DNA of 64,000 nt from Brevibacillus panacihumi W25 (GTDB lineage: Bacteria; Bacillota; Bacilli; Brevibacillales; Brevibacillaceae). Position 1 is the stretch's first letter. Each line of letters begins with the position of its first letter. Location: contig NZ_KI629782.1 of assembly GCF_000503775.1 (NCBI RefSeq), forward strand, positions 496,001 to 560,000, in the 5' to 3' direction. The notes beneath the pieces are model-generated. The model had not been told where the DNA came from. It ran no database searches and was given only the letters and a program-made list of their open reading frames with translations. Of the stretch, positions 18,115-26,671 are shown in pieces. Both the position numbers and the translations under genes were made by a program.

Positions 18115-18161
18115 GAAAAAAGCCTGCCACAGCGCTTGGTCACGCATGCAGACAGACTTTT
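18115..18161 (-). terminator. Terminator after the CD1247-type gene
   Basis: Minus-strand stem AAGTCTGTC/GGCAGGCTT (two G-U pairs) with an inner loop of about 22 nt, followed by TTTTTCC. It separates the 18201-18677 gene from the spoIIIA promoter. Confidence 0.6.
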
Positions 18162-18200
18162 AAATCAGAATCGCTCCGAAATAATCGAGCGAATGGATGT

Positions 18201-18677
18201 TTACGTTGGGTTGATCGGCTCGTATCCTTTTGCTTGCGGGTAGGGCTCGATCACATAGTGAAGATACCCTTCCGCATCCTTGCCCTCGTGAAGCATGATA
18301 CCTTCTTGACAGCTCGGGCAGGTAAACTCATAAGAGGTCTCGAATTCGTCTTCATCTTGTGGATCATAGGTGTACAACGCATCAGATGCATCCAAATCCA
18401 GATCGATATCATCCTCCGCGCAATCGCCCACTGTCTCATACAGCTCATCTTCATCTTCATACAGCAAAAGCTCGATGTCTTCCAGGTCTTCATCGATTGC
18501 CTCGACGTAGTCCTCTGTCTCCTCGATTCGCCTATGCAGCACATGGATCTCGGCGTGCATCTCATCGAGGATTTCGATCATCTCCGCCAGCATTTTTCCT
18601 TCCGAAGTCTGGGTGCCGACATCCAATCCATCTGCCAATCCCCGCAAATAGGCTATGCGATTCTCCAATGCATCCAT
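18201..18677 (-). CDS. CD1247 N-terminal-domain protein, function unknown
   Basis: A soluble, very acidic protein of about 158 residues. It starts MDALENRIAYLRGLADGLDV, continues with a predicted coiled-coil (EMIEILDEMHAEIHVLHRRI), then a run rich in Asp and Glu (about 60-105), and ends with a single CPSC pair and HYVIEPYPQ. Related proteins with this N-terminal domain are found in spore formers, and the gene lies between yqhV and spoIIIAA, which hints at a sporulation link. The start is uncertain: GTG 18680 and ATG 18686 are also possible, sharing AAGGAGGGG. One CxxC alone does not make a complete zinc site. Confidence 0.65.
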   Translation of the reverse strand: MDALENRIAYLRGLADGLDVGTQTSEGKMLAEMIEILDEMHAEIHVLHRRIEETEDYVEAIDEDLEDIELLLYEDEDELYETVGDCAEDDIDLDLDASDALYTYDPQDEDEFETSYEFTCPSCQEGIMLHEGKDAEGYLHYVIEPYPQAKGYEPINPT

Positions 18678-18765
18678 CACTTGCATTCCCCTCCTTGTCG
18701 TGTGCAACTCACCACGTATCTTTCCCAAACAAGAAGGAGATTACCAACAACTTTGCAAGGGTGGT

Positions 18766-19029
18766 TTATTTGCGCACACCGATCAAAATGCAGGAAATGC
18801 CAAGCAATATCCAGCCTATTTTCGCGAAGCTGATCCGATCTGTCATACCCAGCAAACCAACCGCCGTACTGGTAAGAAGCACCAATGGTCCCACAATGGC
18901 CAAACCAGAGTTGATCAATAATGCCTTTTCTACCTGATTTACTTTTAGAATCAATAAGGCAGCAAGGATCTCCAAGCTCCCTGAGAATACCCGCAAGGCT
19001 GCCATTCCCATGATCGCCTTTTCCCACAT
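18766..19029 (-). CDS. yqhV: YqhV family membrane protein (DUF2619)
   Basis: An 87-residue protein with three hydrophobic segments (about 18-32, 38-58 and 68-85), starting MWEKAIMGMAALRVFSGSLE. In B. subtilis yqhV lies between efp and the spoIIIA operon and is expressed during sporulation. Here the same position is kept toward spoIIIA, but the efp side is interrupted by other genes. AAGGGGGG precedes the ATG. No biochemical role is known to me. Confidence 0.8.
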   Translation of the reverse strand: MWEKAIMGMAALRVFSGSLEILAALLILKVNQVEKALLINSGLAIVGPLVLLTSTAVGLLGMTDRISFAKIGWILLGISCILIGVRK

Positions 19030-19179
19030 CGAATCTCGTCCCCCCTTGTTCTCACTCTATGCTTGTTCGCGCTCATTTCAGCACTTTTCTTGGGCAACCG
19101 CCTACGGGATCGCGCTTCACTCCTTCTTTTGGGTGGGCATAGACTGTACGAAACGTCTTGAGAAATGAGGAAACCACCT

Positions 19180-20010
19180 ATGCCAGAACGTTTTGACAAT
19201 CCCGGAAGCATGTTCCCCCCATCCTGGAGCGACCCATCCAGAAGCAGAAGTGCCAAGCCGCGCACCGAGGGACTCACGATGGTCATCGACAAAGGGACGG
19301 GAATCAGCGCATTCCGTGACCTGCTTGATCTCGCATCTCCTTATATGGATATATGCAAGCTTGGATTTGGGACAGCCGCTCTGTATCCGACTTCACAGTT
19401 GCAACAAAAGCTAGAGCTGGCCAGGGAATACGGCTTGCAGATTATGCCAGGCGGGACGTTTTTTGAAATTGCTCTACGCAGCACCCCTGCATCCCAGTAC
19501 ATGGAAACCATCAGCCAGCTTGGTTTCACCGCTGTCGAAATCTCCGACGGTACTTTCCCCCTCTCGCAAAGGGAGCGCAGGGAAGCCATTGTGAGCGGGT
19601 TGGCATGCGGCTTGACCGTCTATACCGAATTCGGGAAAAAGGATGCCCACTACCGCGCGGAAAAAGAGGAGCTGCTGCAGACGCTTGCGGCTGATCTCGA
19701 TGCAGGCGCCAGCCACGTCATCGTGGAGGCGAGAGAAAGCGGTACAGTCGGAGTTTTCGATCGAAATGGCAACATCGATCAACAGTTCGTACTGGATGTC
19801 ACCGAAGCAGCTCAAGAAATGGGTAGCAAGCTCATTTGGGAGGCTCCCAAAAAAGAGCAGCAGGTCCACCTGATCCAGGCACTTGGCAGCAATGTCCATC
19901 TGGGCAATATCGCTTATTCCGATGTCTTATCCGTGGAAACGCTGCGTCGCGGCCTGCGAGGGGATACGGCAGCCCGCTTTGCCCCGGGGAGTGCTGCTCC
20001 GTGCGAATAG
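19180..20010 (+). CDS. comA: Phosphosulfolactate synthase (ComA type)
   Basis: Catalyses Michael addition of sulfite to phosphoenolpyruvate to give (R)-phosphosulfolactate. In methanogens this starts coenzyme M synthesis. In Bacillus the YitD homologue is linked to sulfolactate stored in spores. The 276-residue (beta/alpha)8 protein shows KPRTEGLTMVIDKG, MDICKLGFGT, VEISDGTFPLS, TEFGKKD and VIVEARESG, all typical. ATG at 19180 has GAGGAA 8-10 bp upstream and is preferred to ATG 19165, which has no clear ribosome site. It overlaps the phosphatase gene by 10 bp. Confidence 0.88.
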   Translation: MPERFDNPGSMFPPSWSDPSRSRSAKPRTEGLTMVIDKGTGISAFRDLLDLASPYMDICKLGFGTAALYPTSQLQQKLELAREYGLQIMPGGTFFEIALRSTPASQYMETISQLGFTAVEISDGTFPLSQRERREAIVSGLACGLTVYTEFGKKDAHYRAEKEELLQTLAADLDAGASHVIVEARESGTVGVFDRNGNIDQQFVLDVTEAAQEMGSKLIWEAPKKEQQVHLIQALGSNVHLGNIAYSDVLSVETLRRGLRGDTAARFAPGSAAPCE

Positions 20011-20717
20011 AAGTCGTGCCGACAGTGGAGGAAATCCGTTCGGACCAGATCCGCAAACGTGTCGTGATCGTCATCGATGTCCTGCGTGCAGCCAGCACCA
20101 TCGTGACGGCTCTTGAACGCGGCTTCTCCACGGTTCTTCCGGTCGAGACGATCGGTCAGGCACAAGCGCTGCACACACCCGGATGTCTGCTCGCAGGGGA
20201 GCGGCACTGCCGCAAAATCGCGGAGTTTGATTACAATAATTCCCCGACACAAATTGCGGCTCATCCATCATCCGGACACCCCCTGATTCTGACAACGACA
20301 AATGGCACGCGAGCCATCCAAAAGGCGGAAAAAGCCGTCTCTGTTTTGATCGGCTGCTTTCTGAATGCGACGGCCTGCATCAGCCATGCCCTGGAGCAGC
20401 ATCACGACATCACGCTATACTGTGCTGGCACTCGTTCGGAGTTCGCCCTGGAGGACGGATTGGCTGCCGGCATGATGATTACGGTGGCAGAAAAGAAGCT
20501 GTCCCAGATCGAACTTTGTGATCTGGGGCAAGCTTTGAAAGCGAGCTATCTGCATGTAGCGGACAGACTGGCTGAGGTACTGCCGCAAACCACTACAGGA
20601 AAGCGGCTTGTCCAGCATCGTTTTGTAGACGATCTGACTTATTGCTCGCAGGTCGACCGCTGCCGGCTGGTTCCCTACGTAAAGGAGAGGCGCATACTTC
20701 CCCACCTTGTCTCATAG
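20001..20717 (+). CDS. comB: 2-phosphosulfolactate phosphatase (ComB type)
   Basis: Mg2+-dependent hydrolysis of phosphosulfolactate to sulfolactate. The 238-residue protein carries the family blocks VVIVIDVLRAASTIVTAL, the acidic/Gly loop LAGERHCRKIAEFDYNNSPT (cited from 67), LTTTNGTRAI, YCAGT and EDGLAAGMM. GTG at 20001 has GGGGAG at 9 bp and lies inside the end of comA, so the two are coupled. Neither the dehydrogenase ComC nor later coenzyme M steps are seen, so the likely end product is sulfolactate. This matches a sporulation-related role as in Bacillus (inferred). Confidence 0.87.
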   Translation: MRIEVVPTVEEIRSDQIRKRVVIVIDVLRAASTIVTALERGFSTVLPVETIGQAQALHTPGCLLAGERHCRKIAEFDYNNSPTQIAAHPSSGHPLILTTTNGTRAIQKAEKAVSVLIGCFLNATACISHALEQHHDITLYCAGTRSEFALEDGLAAGMMITVAEKKLSQIELCDLGQALKASYLHVADRLAEVLPQTTTGKRLVQHRFVDDLTYCSQVDRCRLVPYVKERRILPHLVS

Positions 20718-20747
20718 AGTGAAACGAGAAAAGGGACAGGGGTTTTG

Positions 20748-21215
20748 ATGCCGATGATGTCTGGAGAAGTGATGCTCGTCATCCTGATCGTGATCGGGTT
20801 AATTGGCCGTTCACCCATCATTGCAACTGCCGCCAGTATTCTGTTGGTGCTCAAGCTGACGGCATTGGAACGTTTTTTTCCGACTGTAGAACGCCGCGGG
20901 CTTGAGTTGGGCCTGCTCTTTTTAACCATATCAGTCCTCGTACCATTCGCGAGTGAGAAAATATCCTGGAAGGACGTAACGCCTCTCTTCACGACTGTCA
21001 TCGGTCTGACGGCACTTGCAGGCGGCGCTTTGGCTACCTGGATGAATGGAAAAGGGCTTGATCTGCTGCGGACCGAGCCTCACATGATCGTGGGCTTGGT
21101 CATCGGATCGATTATCGGAATCGTATTCTTGCGCGGAATTCCTGTGGGACCGCTGATGGCGGCTGGCATTACGGCTTTCGTGCTGAAGCTGTGGGAGTGG
21201 TTAGGAGGCAGATAA
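20748..21215 (+). CDS. DUF441 family membrane protein (YtwI-like)
   Basis: A 155-residue integral membrane protein with four or five hydrophobic segments, including [22 protein letters not shown]-type N terminus (about 6-27), [18 protein letters not shown] (58-75) and [24 protein letters not shown]. These blocks define DUF441, whose role is unknown. ATG at 20748 is used, with AGGGG 6 bp upstream. It follows comB by 30 bp and ends at a terminator, so it may belong to the sulfolactate transcript. An export role for sulfolactate would be speculation. Confidence 0.8.
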   Translation: MPMMSGEVMLVILIVIGLIGRSPIIATAASILLVLKLTALERFFPTVERRGLELGLLFLTISVLVPFASEKISWKDVTPLFTTVIGLTALAGGALATWMNGKGLDLLRTEPHMIVGLVIGSIIGIVFLRGIPVGPLMAAGITAFVLKLWEWLGGR

Positions 21216-21253
21216 AACATCCCCCTCTTTGAGGAAGAGGGGGATGTTCCTTT
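21216..21253. terminator. Bidirectional terminator between DUF441 and anti-sigma genes
   Basis: Stem AACATCCCCCTCTT/AAGAGGGGGATGTT (approximate arms 21217-21229 and 21235-21248) flanked by A and T runs. It serves the plus-strand comA-comB-DUF441 unit and the minus-strand anti-sigma gene. Confidence 0.85.
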
Positions 21254-21263
21254 ATTGCGCTTG

Positions 21264-22934
21264 TCAGCTGCCTGTATTGATCGGTACTTCCCAGTCTAGA
21301 TCGCGGTACTGTCTCTGCTGGACCTCATAGGACAAGGTCAAAGTCTTCGGTTGGTGATTCAGTCCCCGAATATACAAGGTTCCCGTCACTTCCACACGAC
21401 CGTCTTCTCCTCTTCCGTATGCCTCATTGCGCGATACAGGGTACTCTTTCCCCTTTTCATCCTTTGCCTTCCATTCGCTTGTGTAGACGATGCCATCAGG
21501 AAGCTTCGCCATGAAAGGAATGATAGCCCCCATACCCCGATAGGTAAAGTCGCCAATCTTTTCTTCCTGCTCGGTTGTTTTCAGGGAGAAGCCTGTCAAC
21601 GCAAGGATATTGTCATGGCTGTCAATGGTCACCTTTTCGTTGATCAGCGTATCAACAGGCACTTGTGCCTTGAATGCTGCGGGTTCAAACAAGTATAAGG
21701 AGTGGAGCTTTACTTTCAACTTCTGGCTGTCGGCAAATGGAGCAAAACCATTCCAAGCCGTAATCCGGTTTTCGTTTGGAGCCTCTGCACCTCTTCTCGT
21801 CAGGTCCACGGTGTTTGCCTTGATCTGATTCACTTCATCATACATGGCATCATCCCATCCGGCGATGACTTTCCCGTTTTCATCCATGATCTGATACGCC
21901 AAACCGATTCTTTTAAAGTAGCTCTGCATCAGCTCAGCTTTTGAAATTTTTCCTCTTTCCGGCTCTCCCACTTCCCAGCCATTTTCCTTCATAATTTTCT
22001 CGACCTGTTCGGTTCGCTCTTTCGTCCAGTCCGTTTCAAGCTCCAGCAAACTGGCGCTTGGGACCGTCATCATGCGGTTCAGCTTGAGAGAAATGCCTTG
22101 CGGCGTCGTGTACTGCTGATTGATGTCCGTATAGCTTACGACTGCCTTCGCCTTTTTCATATCTACAGGAAACTCGATGAGCCAGTTTCCTTCTTTTCCT
22201 TTCAAGCTCGTAGCATGTACGCCTACGAAAAGCTCGTCAGGGATGTCTGTTGGATCAGGCAGAAAGCTGAAGATTTCTTGATTGAGCACCAGATATTCGC
22301 CTCTCTGGCCGATCGTAGAACTGCCTCCCCCATGCAGTTCTACGCCATCCTTGTTTTTGAAGACAAGACGGATGTCGTCCCCTTGAATCGAAGTGGAGAT
22401 GCGATTGCCATCCTGGTCCAGGACGTCACAAAAGATGGCAATCCTCATCGGATCCGCTACGACCTCTTTTACCACCAGAGTAATCCCCTGATCTGTCATT
22501 TGCTTGTTGATCTCTTGGGCATAGCCATTCTCCGCTGCTTGTTTCATCCCCTTGTCAACACCTTGAATGGTTTGAATGACGTTGTTCACATAGCTTGCAA
22601 ACGTAGGGGATACCATCGAGGTAAATGTGATCAATGCGGCAACACTCGCTACAGCTACTGTCGTTCTCTTCAAAATGGTCACACTCCTTTTTTTCCAATC
22701 GGGTCTCGGAACCGGTACAGGCAGATGCTCCAAGGCATGCATCACTTTTTGGCTAAAATCGAGCGGCAATTCACTCGGAACCTGCAAATCCCCCAGTTCC
22801 CACTCTTCTTCTGACTCCATCTGGCGTTGGCAAGAAAGGCAGCCTTCTACATGCCGTTCCAGGAGTCTGCTCTCTTGTTCCGAAAGCTCTCCATTCATAT
22901 AGGCGCGCAATGCATCAGCTCTGGAGCATTTCAT
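21264..22934 (-). CDS. Membrane anti-sigma factor with zinc finger and DUF4179 domain
   Basis: The 556-residue protein begins with a zinc-binding anti-sigma motif RHVEGCLSC (H-x3-C-x2-C, about residues 28-36), a cytoplasmic stretch, one membrane helix (about 98-118, TTVAVASVAALITFTSM), and a long outer domain of DUF4179 type with QGITLVVKEVVADPMRIAIF and ITLESK-like strands. Its ATG at 22934 lies inside the 3' end of the sigma gene (20-bp overlap), and GGAGG is 11 bp upstream. It presumably holds the sigma factor inactive until an envelope signal acts. The signal is unknown. Confidence 0.85.
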   Translation of the reverse strand: MKCSRADALRAYMNGELSEQESRLLERHVEGCLSCQRQMESEEEWELGDLQVPSELPLDFSQKVMHALEHLPVPVPRPDWKKRSVTILKRTTVAVASVAALITFTSMVSPTFASYVNNVIQTIQGVDKGMKQAAENGYAQEINKQMTDQGITLVVKEVVADPMRIAIFCDVLDQDGNRISTSIQGDDIRLVFKNKDGVELHGGGSSTIGQRGEYLVLNQEIFSFLPDPTDIPDELFVGVHATSLKGKEGNWLIEFPVDMKKAKAVVSYTDINQQYTTPQGISLKLNRMMTVPSASLLELETDWTKERTEQVEKIMKENGWEVGEPERGKISKAELMQSYFKRIGLAYQIMDENGKVIAGWDDAMYDEVNQIKANTVDLTRRGAEAPNENRITAWNGFAPFADSQKLKVKLHSLYLFEPAAFKAQVPVDTLINEKVTIDSHDNILALTGFSLKTTEQEEKIGDFTYRGMGAIIPFMAKLPDGIVYTSEWKAKDEKGKEYPVSRNEAYGRGEDGRVEVTGTLYIRGLNHQPKTLTLSYEVQQRQYRDLDWEVPINTGS

Positions 22935-23487
22935 AGATCGCAGCACCTCCTGACATTTCTTGCGCAAGACCAGTTCGCAGCTTTCGCTTGGCATGGTGGA
23001 TCCGCATCTGAACCGTGGTGATCGGCAATTGCAAAATGTCGCCAATCTCCTTGTAACTGAGCTGTTCCATATATTTCAGCAAAAAAGCGGCGCGGTAGTC
23101 CTCCCCCAAAGCCATGATGTGCGCTTGCAAGACATCCTGGTTTTCCTTTTTCAGATAAACCTGCTCCGGTGTCTGCGGCTCGATTAACAGCGTTTCTTCC
23201 AGCGGGGCACTAGAATAACGCTTGTTTTTGCGCCAAGCATCTACACACAGATTGGATGCAATCCGGTAGAGCCAGGCCAAAAAAGCATCTGTGGGCTTGT
23301 ATTTGTCCAGACTACAGTACGCTTTGAGAAAAACCTCCTGCGTAAGGTCCTGGGCATCCTGTGACTGGCCTGTCATTCGATAGAGGAAGCTGTACAATTT
23401 GTCCTTGTATTTTTCTACAAGATGCGCGTAGGCTTCCTGATTTCCATCGTGCACCTGTTGAATCAACAACCAATCGTCCTGCACCAA
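22915..23487 (-). CDS. ECF-type RNA polymerase sigma factor
   Basis: A 190-residue sigma-70 family protein. Region 2 (about 20-90) has EKYKDKLYSFLYRMTG, DAQDLTQEVFLKAY and FLAWLYRIASNLCVDAWRK, cited separately. Region 4 (125-175) has RAAFLLKYMEQLSYKEIGDIL, whose core is YKEIGDIL, then TTVQMRIHHAKRKLR. It is coupled to the anti-sigma gene. A candidate autoregulatory promoter lies at 23549-23576. The closest functional group (SigW, SigV, SigX and so on) cannot be assigned by eye. Confidence 0.92.
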   Translation of the reverse strand: MVQDDWLLIQQVHDGNQEAYAHLVEKYKDKLYSFLYRMTGQSQDAQDLTQEVFLKAYCSLDKYKPTDAFLAWLYRIASNLCVDAWRKNKRYSSAPLEETLLIEPQTPEQVYLKKENQDVLQAHIMALGEDYRAAFLLKYMEQLSYKEIGDILQLPITTVQMRIHHAKRKLRTGLAQEMSGGAAIYEMLQS

Positions 23488-23548
23488 TTAGTCCTCCTAT
23501 CCCAAACGTACTTCGCTGCGCAGCGTTCTATCGGCAGGCTCATATAGG

Positions 23549-23576
23549 TTAACGGATGAAGTCGAAATTTCTTTCC
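23549..23576 (-). promoter_or_regulatory. Candidate ECF autoregulatory promoter
   Basis: Minus strand: -35-like GGAAAG (23576-23571), 16-bp spacer, -10-like CGTTAA (23554-23549). The CGT -10 and 16-bp spacing fit Bacillus ECF promoters, though the -35 lacks the common AAC. A 12-bp palindrome CGCTGCGCAGCG (23514-23525) lies in the predicted leader. Confidence 0.35.
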
Positions 23577-23603
23577 AAATTTTTATAACTTTTTCTAAAA
23601 AAC

Positions 23604-23648
23604 GCAAAAAAAGCTGCACCCATGAATGACTCAATGGGTACAGCTTTT
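23604..23648 (-). terminator. Terminator after efp
   Basis: Minus-strand stem AAGCTGTACCCAT/ATGGGTGCAGCTT (one mismatch, 10-nt loop), followed by TTTTTTGCG, 20 bp past the efp stop. Confidence 0.85.
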
Positions 23649-23665
23649 CTTTCACAATCTGAAGC

Positions 23666-24223
23666 TTATGCGCGGGAAACGTATGATTCCGTACGTGTAT
23701 CGATGATCAGGGTTTCGCCTTCCTCTACAAAGAGAGGAACGTTTACGACAAAACCTGTTTCCAGCGTTGCCTTTTTGGTTACGTTGGAAGCGGTATCGCC
23801 TTTCACTCCTGGCTCACACTCGATTACCTTCAGTTCAACGGTGTTCGGCAGTTGGATTCCGATGGTTTCGCCGTTGTACTGCATGATTTGCACGTTCATG
23901 TTTTCCTTGAGGAAACGAAGTTCACGCTCGATTTGGTTGCGAGTGAACGTCAGTTGCTCGTATGTTTCGGTATTCATGAAAGTGTAATCGTCCCCGCTTG
24001 CATACAGATATTGCATAGTCATGGACTCGATGCGGGCAGGGTTTACTTTTTCACCGCCGCGGAAAGTCATTTCCGTCGTATTGCCGTTGCGCATGTTGCG
24101 CAGTTTGGAGCGAACAAAAGCCGCGCCTTTACCTGGCTTCACGTGTTGGAATTCCAGCACTTGAAAGATATTGCCGTCCACTTCGATCGTCAAACCAGTA
24201 CGAAAATCGTTAACAGAGATCAT
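23666..24223 (-). CDS. efp: Translation elongation factor P
   Basis: Relieves ribosome stalling at polyproline. The 185-residue protein has three beta-barrel domains. The domain I loop [12 protein letters not shown] carries the conserved Lys32, which in B. subtilis is 5-aminopentanolylated. The C-terminal signature region includes [19 protein letters not shown] (about 142-160). It is the last gene of the aroQ-yqhT-efp order seen in Bacillales. Expression may come from the upstream promoter at 25939-25966. Confidence 0.97.
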   Translation of the reverse strand: MISVNDFRTGLTIEVDGNIFQVLEFQHVKPGKGAAFVRSKLRNMRNGNTTEMTFRGGEKVNPARIESMTMQYLYASGDDYTFMNTETYEQLTFTRNQIERELRFLKENMNVQIMQYNGETIGIQLPNTVELKVIECEPGVKGDTASNVTKKATLETGFVVNVPLFVEEGETLIIDTRTESYVSRA

Positions 24224-24331
24224 GGTAGTCCTCCCAAATCAATCAGTGGGAAAACCTCTGGAGCAGTGCCCCTATATCAAGGAACGACTGCAGAGTAGAG
24301 GTGTCCGCTAGAGTAACAAAAATAGTATAAA

Positions 24332-25405
24332 TTAGACAGGCAAAATGAGCAACTCTTTCGTGGATTTGTTTAGGTTTTCATGTCCATTCTCTGTGATCCA
24401 GACATCGTCCTCGATCCGCACGCCGCCCAGCCCGCTGATGTAGATACCAGGTTCCATCGTGACCAGCATGCCTGGCTCAAGCACAAAGGCACTCACTGTG
24501 GACAGAGTGGGGAGTTCATGCACTTCCAGTCCCAAACCGTGTCCGGCACTGTGTCCGTAGGCAGCACCGTAGCCTGCAGCAGTGATGATGTCGCGTGTGG
24601 CAGCGTCCGCCTCTTTGCCGCTCACGCCTGGTCGCAGCGCTGCCAGTCCGGCTAATTGGGCTTGCAGGACGATCTCGTAAATTTCTTTCATTTTGGGATC
24701 TGGCTCCCCTACCGCTAGTGTGCGTGTGATGTCCGAATTGTATCCTTGATAGGCGGCACCGAAGTCCAGTGTCACCATTTCCCCTGCCTGAATCACTTTT
24801 TCGGAAGCCCGTCCGTGCGGCAAGGCACCGCGTGGACCGGACGCTACGATCATGTCGAAGGCAGAGCCAGTCGCACCCTGTTTGCGCATAAAATACTCCA
24901 GCTCGAGAGCGACATCAGACTCACGCACACCCGGTCTGATGTATCCTTGAATGTGTTCGAATGCCGCTTCAGCGATCCGCACGGCTTCCCGGATGATCAC
25001 CATTTCGGATTCATCTTTATACATGCGGATCTTTTCTATTAGGCCGCTGGTCGCAACGAGCTCGACTGGCTCGAATGCCTTGTTCCAATCCGAATAAGTC
25101 TGGAACGATACGCTGCTTCCCTCAAAGGCCAGACGTTTGACCCCATTTTCTTTCAACACGCGGGCGATCGCGTCGATGGCCTTGCGCTCATTGTCAATGA
25201 CAGTAAATCCTTGGGCTTGCTCCTGAGCCTGCTCGACATAACGGAAATCGGTAACCAAAAAAGCATCCTTGGCCGTAACGATGACCCACGCTGTCGATCC
25301 TGTAAAGCCGCTGAGGTAAAAGCGGTTTTCAGCCTTTTCCGTAATGAATGCGTCTGCTTGAAGGCGCGCCAGTTCCTCGCGCAGTTTGTCCAATCGCTTG
25401 CTCAT
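24332..25405 (-). CDS. M24B metallopeptidase, Xaa-Pro aminopeptidase type (YqhT)
   Basis: The 357-residue protein has a creatinase N-terminal domain (about 1-125) and a pita-bread catalytic domain with the metal ligands in order: LDFGAAYQGYNSDITRT (two Asp), GHGLGLEVHE (His), TMEPGIY (Glu) and RIEDDVWIT (Glu). It cleaves N-terminal residues ahead of proline in the cytosol. ATG at 25405 has AAGGA at 7 bp. Located between aroQ and efp, the pairing of a prolyl peptidase with EF-P is conserved in the order and may be only historical. Confidence 0.92.
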   Translation of the reverse strand: MSKRLDKLREELARLQADAFITEKAENRFYLSGFTGSTAWVIVTAKDAFLVTDFRYVEQAQEQAQGFTVIDNERKAIDAIARVLKENGVKRLAFEGSSVSFQTYSDWNKAFEPVELVATSGLIEKIRMYKDESEMVIIREAVRIAEAAFEHIQGYIRPGVRESDVALELEYFMRKQGATGSAFDMIVASGPRGALPHGRASEKVIQAGEMVTLDFGAAYQGYNSDITRTLAVGEPDPKMKEIYEIVLQAQLAGLAALRPGVSGKEADAATRDIITAAGYGAAYGHSAGHGLGLEVHELPTLSTVSAFVLEPGMLVTMEPGIYISGLGGVRIEDDVWITENGHENLNKSTKELLILPV

Positions 25406-25428
25406 GCTTATCCTTCCCCTTTCTCTTC

Positions 25429-25881
25429 TCAACCAACTCGACTGTTTTTGATTTTACGCACCAGCGCTTGCAGCGCCCAATCATAGCCATCGGAGCCAAG
25501 ACCCACGATCTGACCGGAAACAATCGGGGCAATGACAGAATGATGGCGAAATTCTTCGCGCGCATGCACGTTGGACATATGTATTTCAATGGTCGGCAGC
25601 GCAACGCTTGCCAGTGCATCCCGAATCGCGTAGCTGTAGTGAGTAAACGCTCCGGGATTGATGATGAGGCCGTCATGAATGCCCTTGGCCTGGTGAATCG
25701 CATCGATCAGAACGCCTTCATGGTTGGACTGCACATGCTCAAGTCTGCCGCCCAGCTCCTCTTCCATCGTTTTTTTCAATCGACCAACGATGTCCTCGAG
25801 TGTCTCGCTGCCGTATATCTCCGGCTCCCGTTTTCCCAGCATATTCAGGTTGGGGCCATTCAATAACAGAACGGATACCAA
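25429..25881 (-). CDS. aroQ: Type II 3-dehydroquinate dehydratase
   Basis: Third step of the shikimate pathway. The 150-residue protein shows LLLNGPNLNMLGKREPEIYG with the catalytic Arg/Tyr, QSNHEG, INPGAFTHYSYAIRDAL, and EIHMSNVHAREEFRHHS with the active-site His. The start is TTG at 25881, supported by GGGGAGG 8 bp upstream. No in-frame ATG occurs until after the active-site start. It is the first gene of aroQ-yqhT(-efp). Confidence 0.95.
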   Translation of the reverse strand: MVSVLLLNGPNLNMLGKREPEIYGSETLEDIVGRLKKTMEEELGGRLEHVQSNHEGVLIDAIHQAKGIHDGLIINPGAFTHYSYAIRDALASVALPTIEIHMSNVHAREEFRHHSVIAPIVSGQIVGLGSDGYDWALQALVRKIKNSRVG

Positions 25882-25938
25882 TCTAGAATCCTCCCCTCTC
25901 TATTCGCTGATCAATCAAAAAGTTTTTATTAATGAAAC

Positions 25939-25966
25939 ATTCTATCATAAGCATTACAAACTTCAA
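25939..25966 (-). promoter_or_regulatory. Candidate sigma-A promoter of aroQ-yqhT
   Basis: Minus strand: -35 TTGAAG (25966-25961), 16-bp spacer ending in TGA, -10 TAGAAT (25944-25939), an extended -10 arrangement. Predicted start near 25932, about 50 nt before the aroQ TTG. Confidence 0.55.
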
Positions 25967-26023
25967 CAAAGGAATGACTTCTCCTGTTTTCTCTTTGCAA
26001 AGATTTTGACAAAGGCGCACTCG

Positions 26024-26046
26024 AGATGGACTTCCTTCGTCCATCT
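26024..26046. repeat. Inverted repeat downstream of yqhR
   Basis: AGATGGAC/GTCCATCT (26024-26031 and 26039-26046, 7-nt loop) starts 8 bp past the yqhR stop. It lacks a T run, so it may be a weak terminator or mRNA 3' end. Confidence 0.5.
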
Positions 26047-26053
26047 GAGGTTA

Positions 26054-26533
26054 TTACTGATCGGAGCTCTCCAGGGTCAACGTCATTCCAATAAAAAGCC
26101 CGTAGGACAGAAACCATGCTGCTTCCGTACTTAACGTGGACAGCTCCCATTTTTCGAAGCGAAAGAAAAAACCGATGGCAGCTCCCACAACTGCTCCCAG
26201 CACCAAACCGCTCCACCAGTTCCGGGTCTTGAAGAATACCAGCCTATAGATGAAAGAAGCGACCAGTGTACCGGTAAACAGTACAAGAATGCCAAGAGCA
26301 GTTCCTGCAAACGTCTTTTCTCCTGCTATACCCAAGAAGGGGCGACCATAAGAAGCCAGACCGTAGGGAGTAAAGTTAAGAAAATGGATCACAAGACGGA
26401 TGATCCCCCAGAAAACGGTCCCCCAAAAGGCTATCTCCAGGAATTTTTGCAATGTGATGCGATTTCTGGCACGCTCACGTCCCTGCTCATGCAAGTTCTC
26501 CTTCTGTCTGATGCCTATTTTTACACGTTCCAC
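26054..26533 (-). CDS. YqhR family membrane protein
   Basis: A 159-residue protein with four hydrophobic helices (about 33-53, 74-97, 104-121 and 137-153) after a charged N terminus MERVKIGIRQKENLHEQG. Its place between aroQ and the divergent yqhQ matches B. subtilis yqhR. The start is GTG at 26533 with AGAGGTG 7 bp upstream. Function unknown. Confidence 0.8.
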   Translation of the reverse strand: MERVKIGIRQKENLHEQGRERARNRITLQKFLEIAFWGTVFWGIIRLVIHFLNFTPYGLASYGRPFLGIAGEKTFAGTALGILVLFTGTLVASFIYRLVFFKTRNWWSGLVLGAVVGAAIGFFFRFEKWELSTLSTEAAWFLSYGLFIGMTLTLESSDQ

Positions 26534-26671
26534 CTGTCATCACCTCTGGGTTAGTATGCGCGGTTCCCTCTTTTTTCACTACGGATTTCCATCTCCTGAC
26601 ACGGCCATCAACTGCTTGTGGATTCAAGGCCTTTTTTCCGGTAGAATGAAAAGGAAGGATGGTGATAGGAG

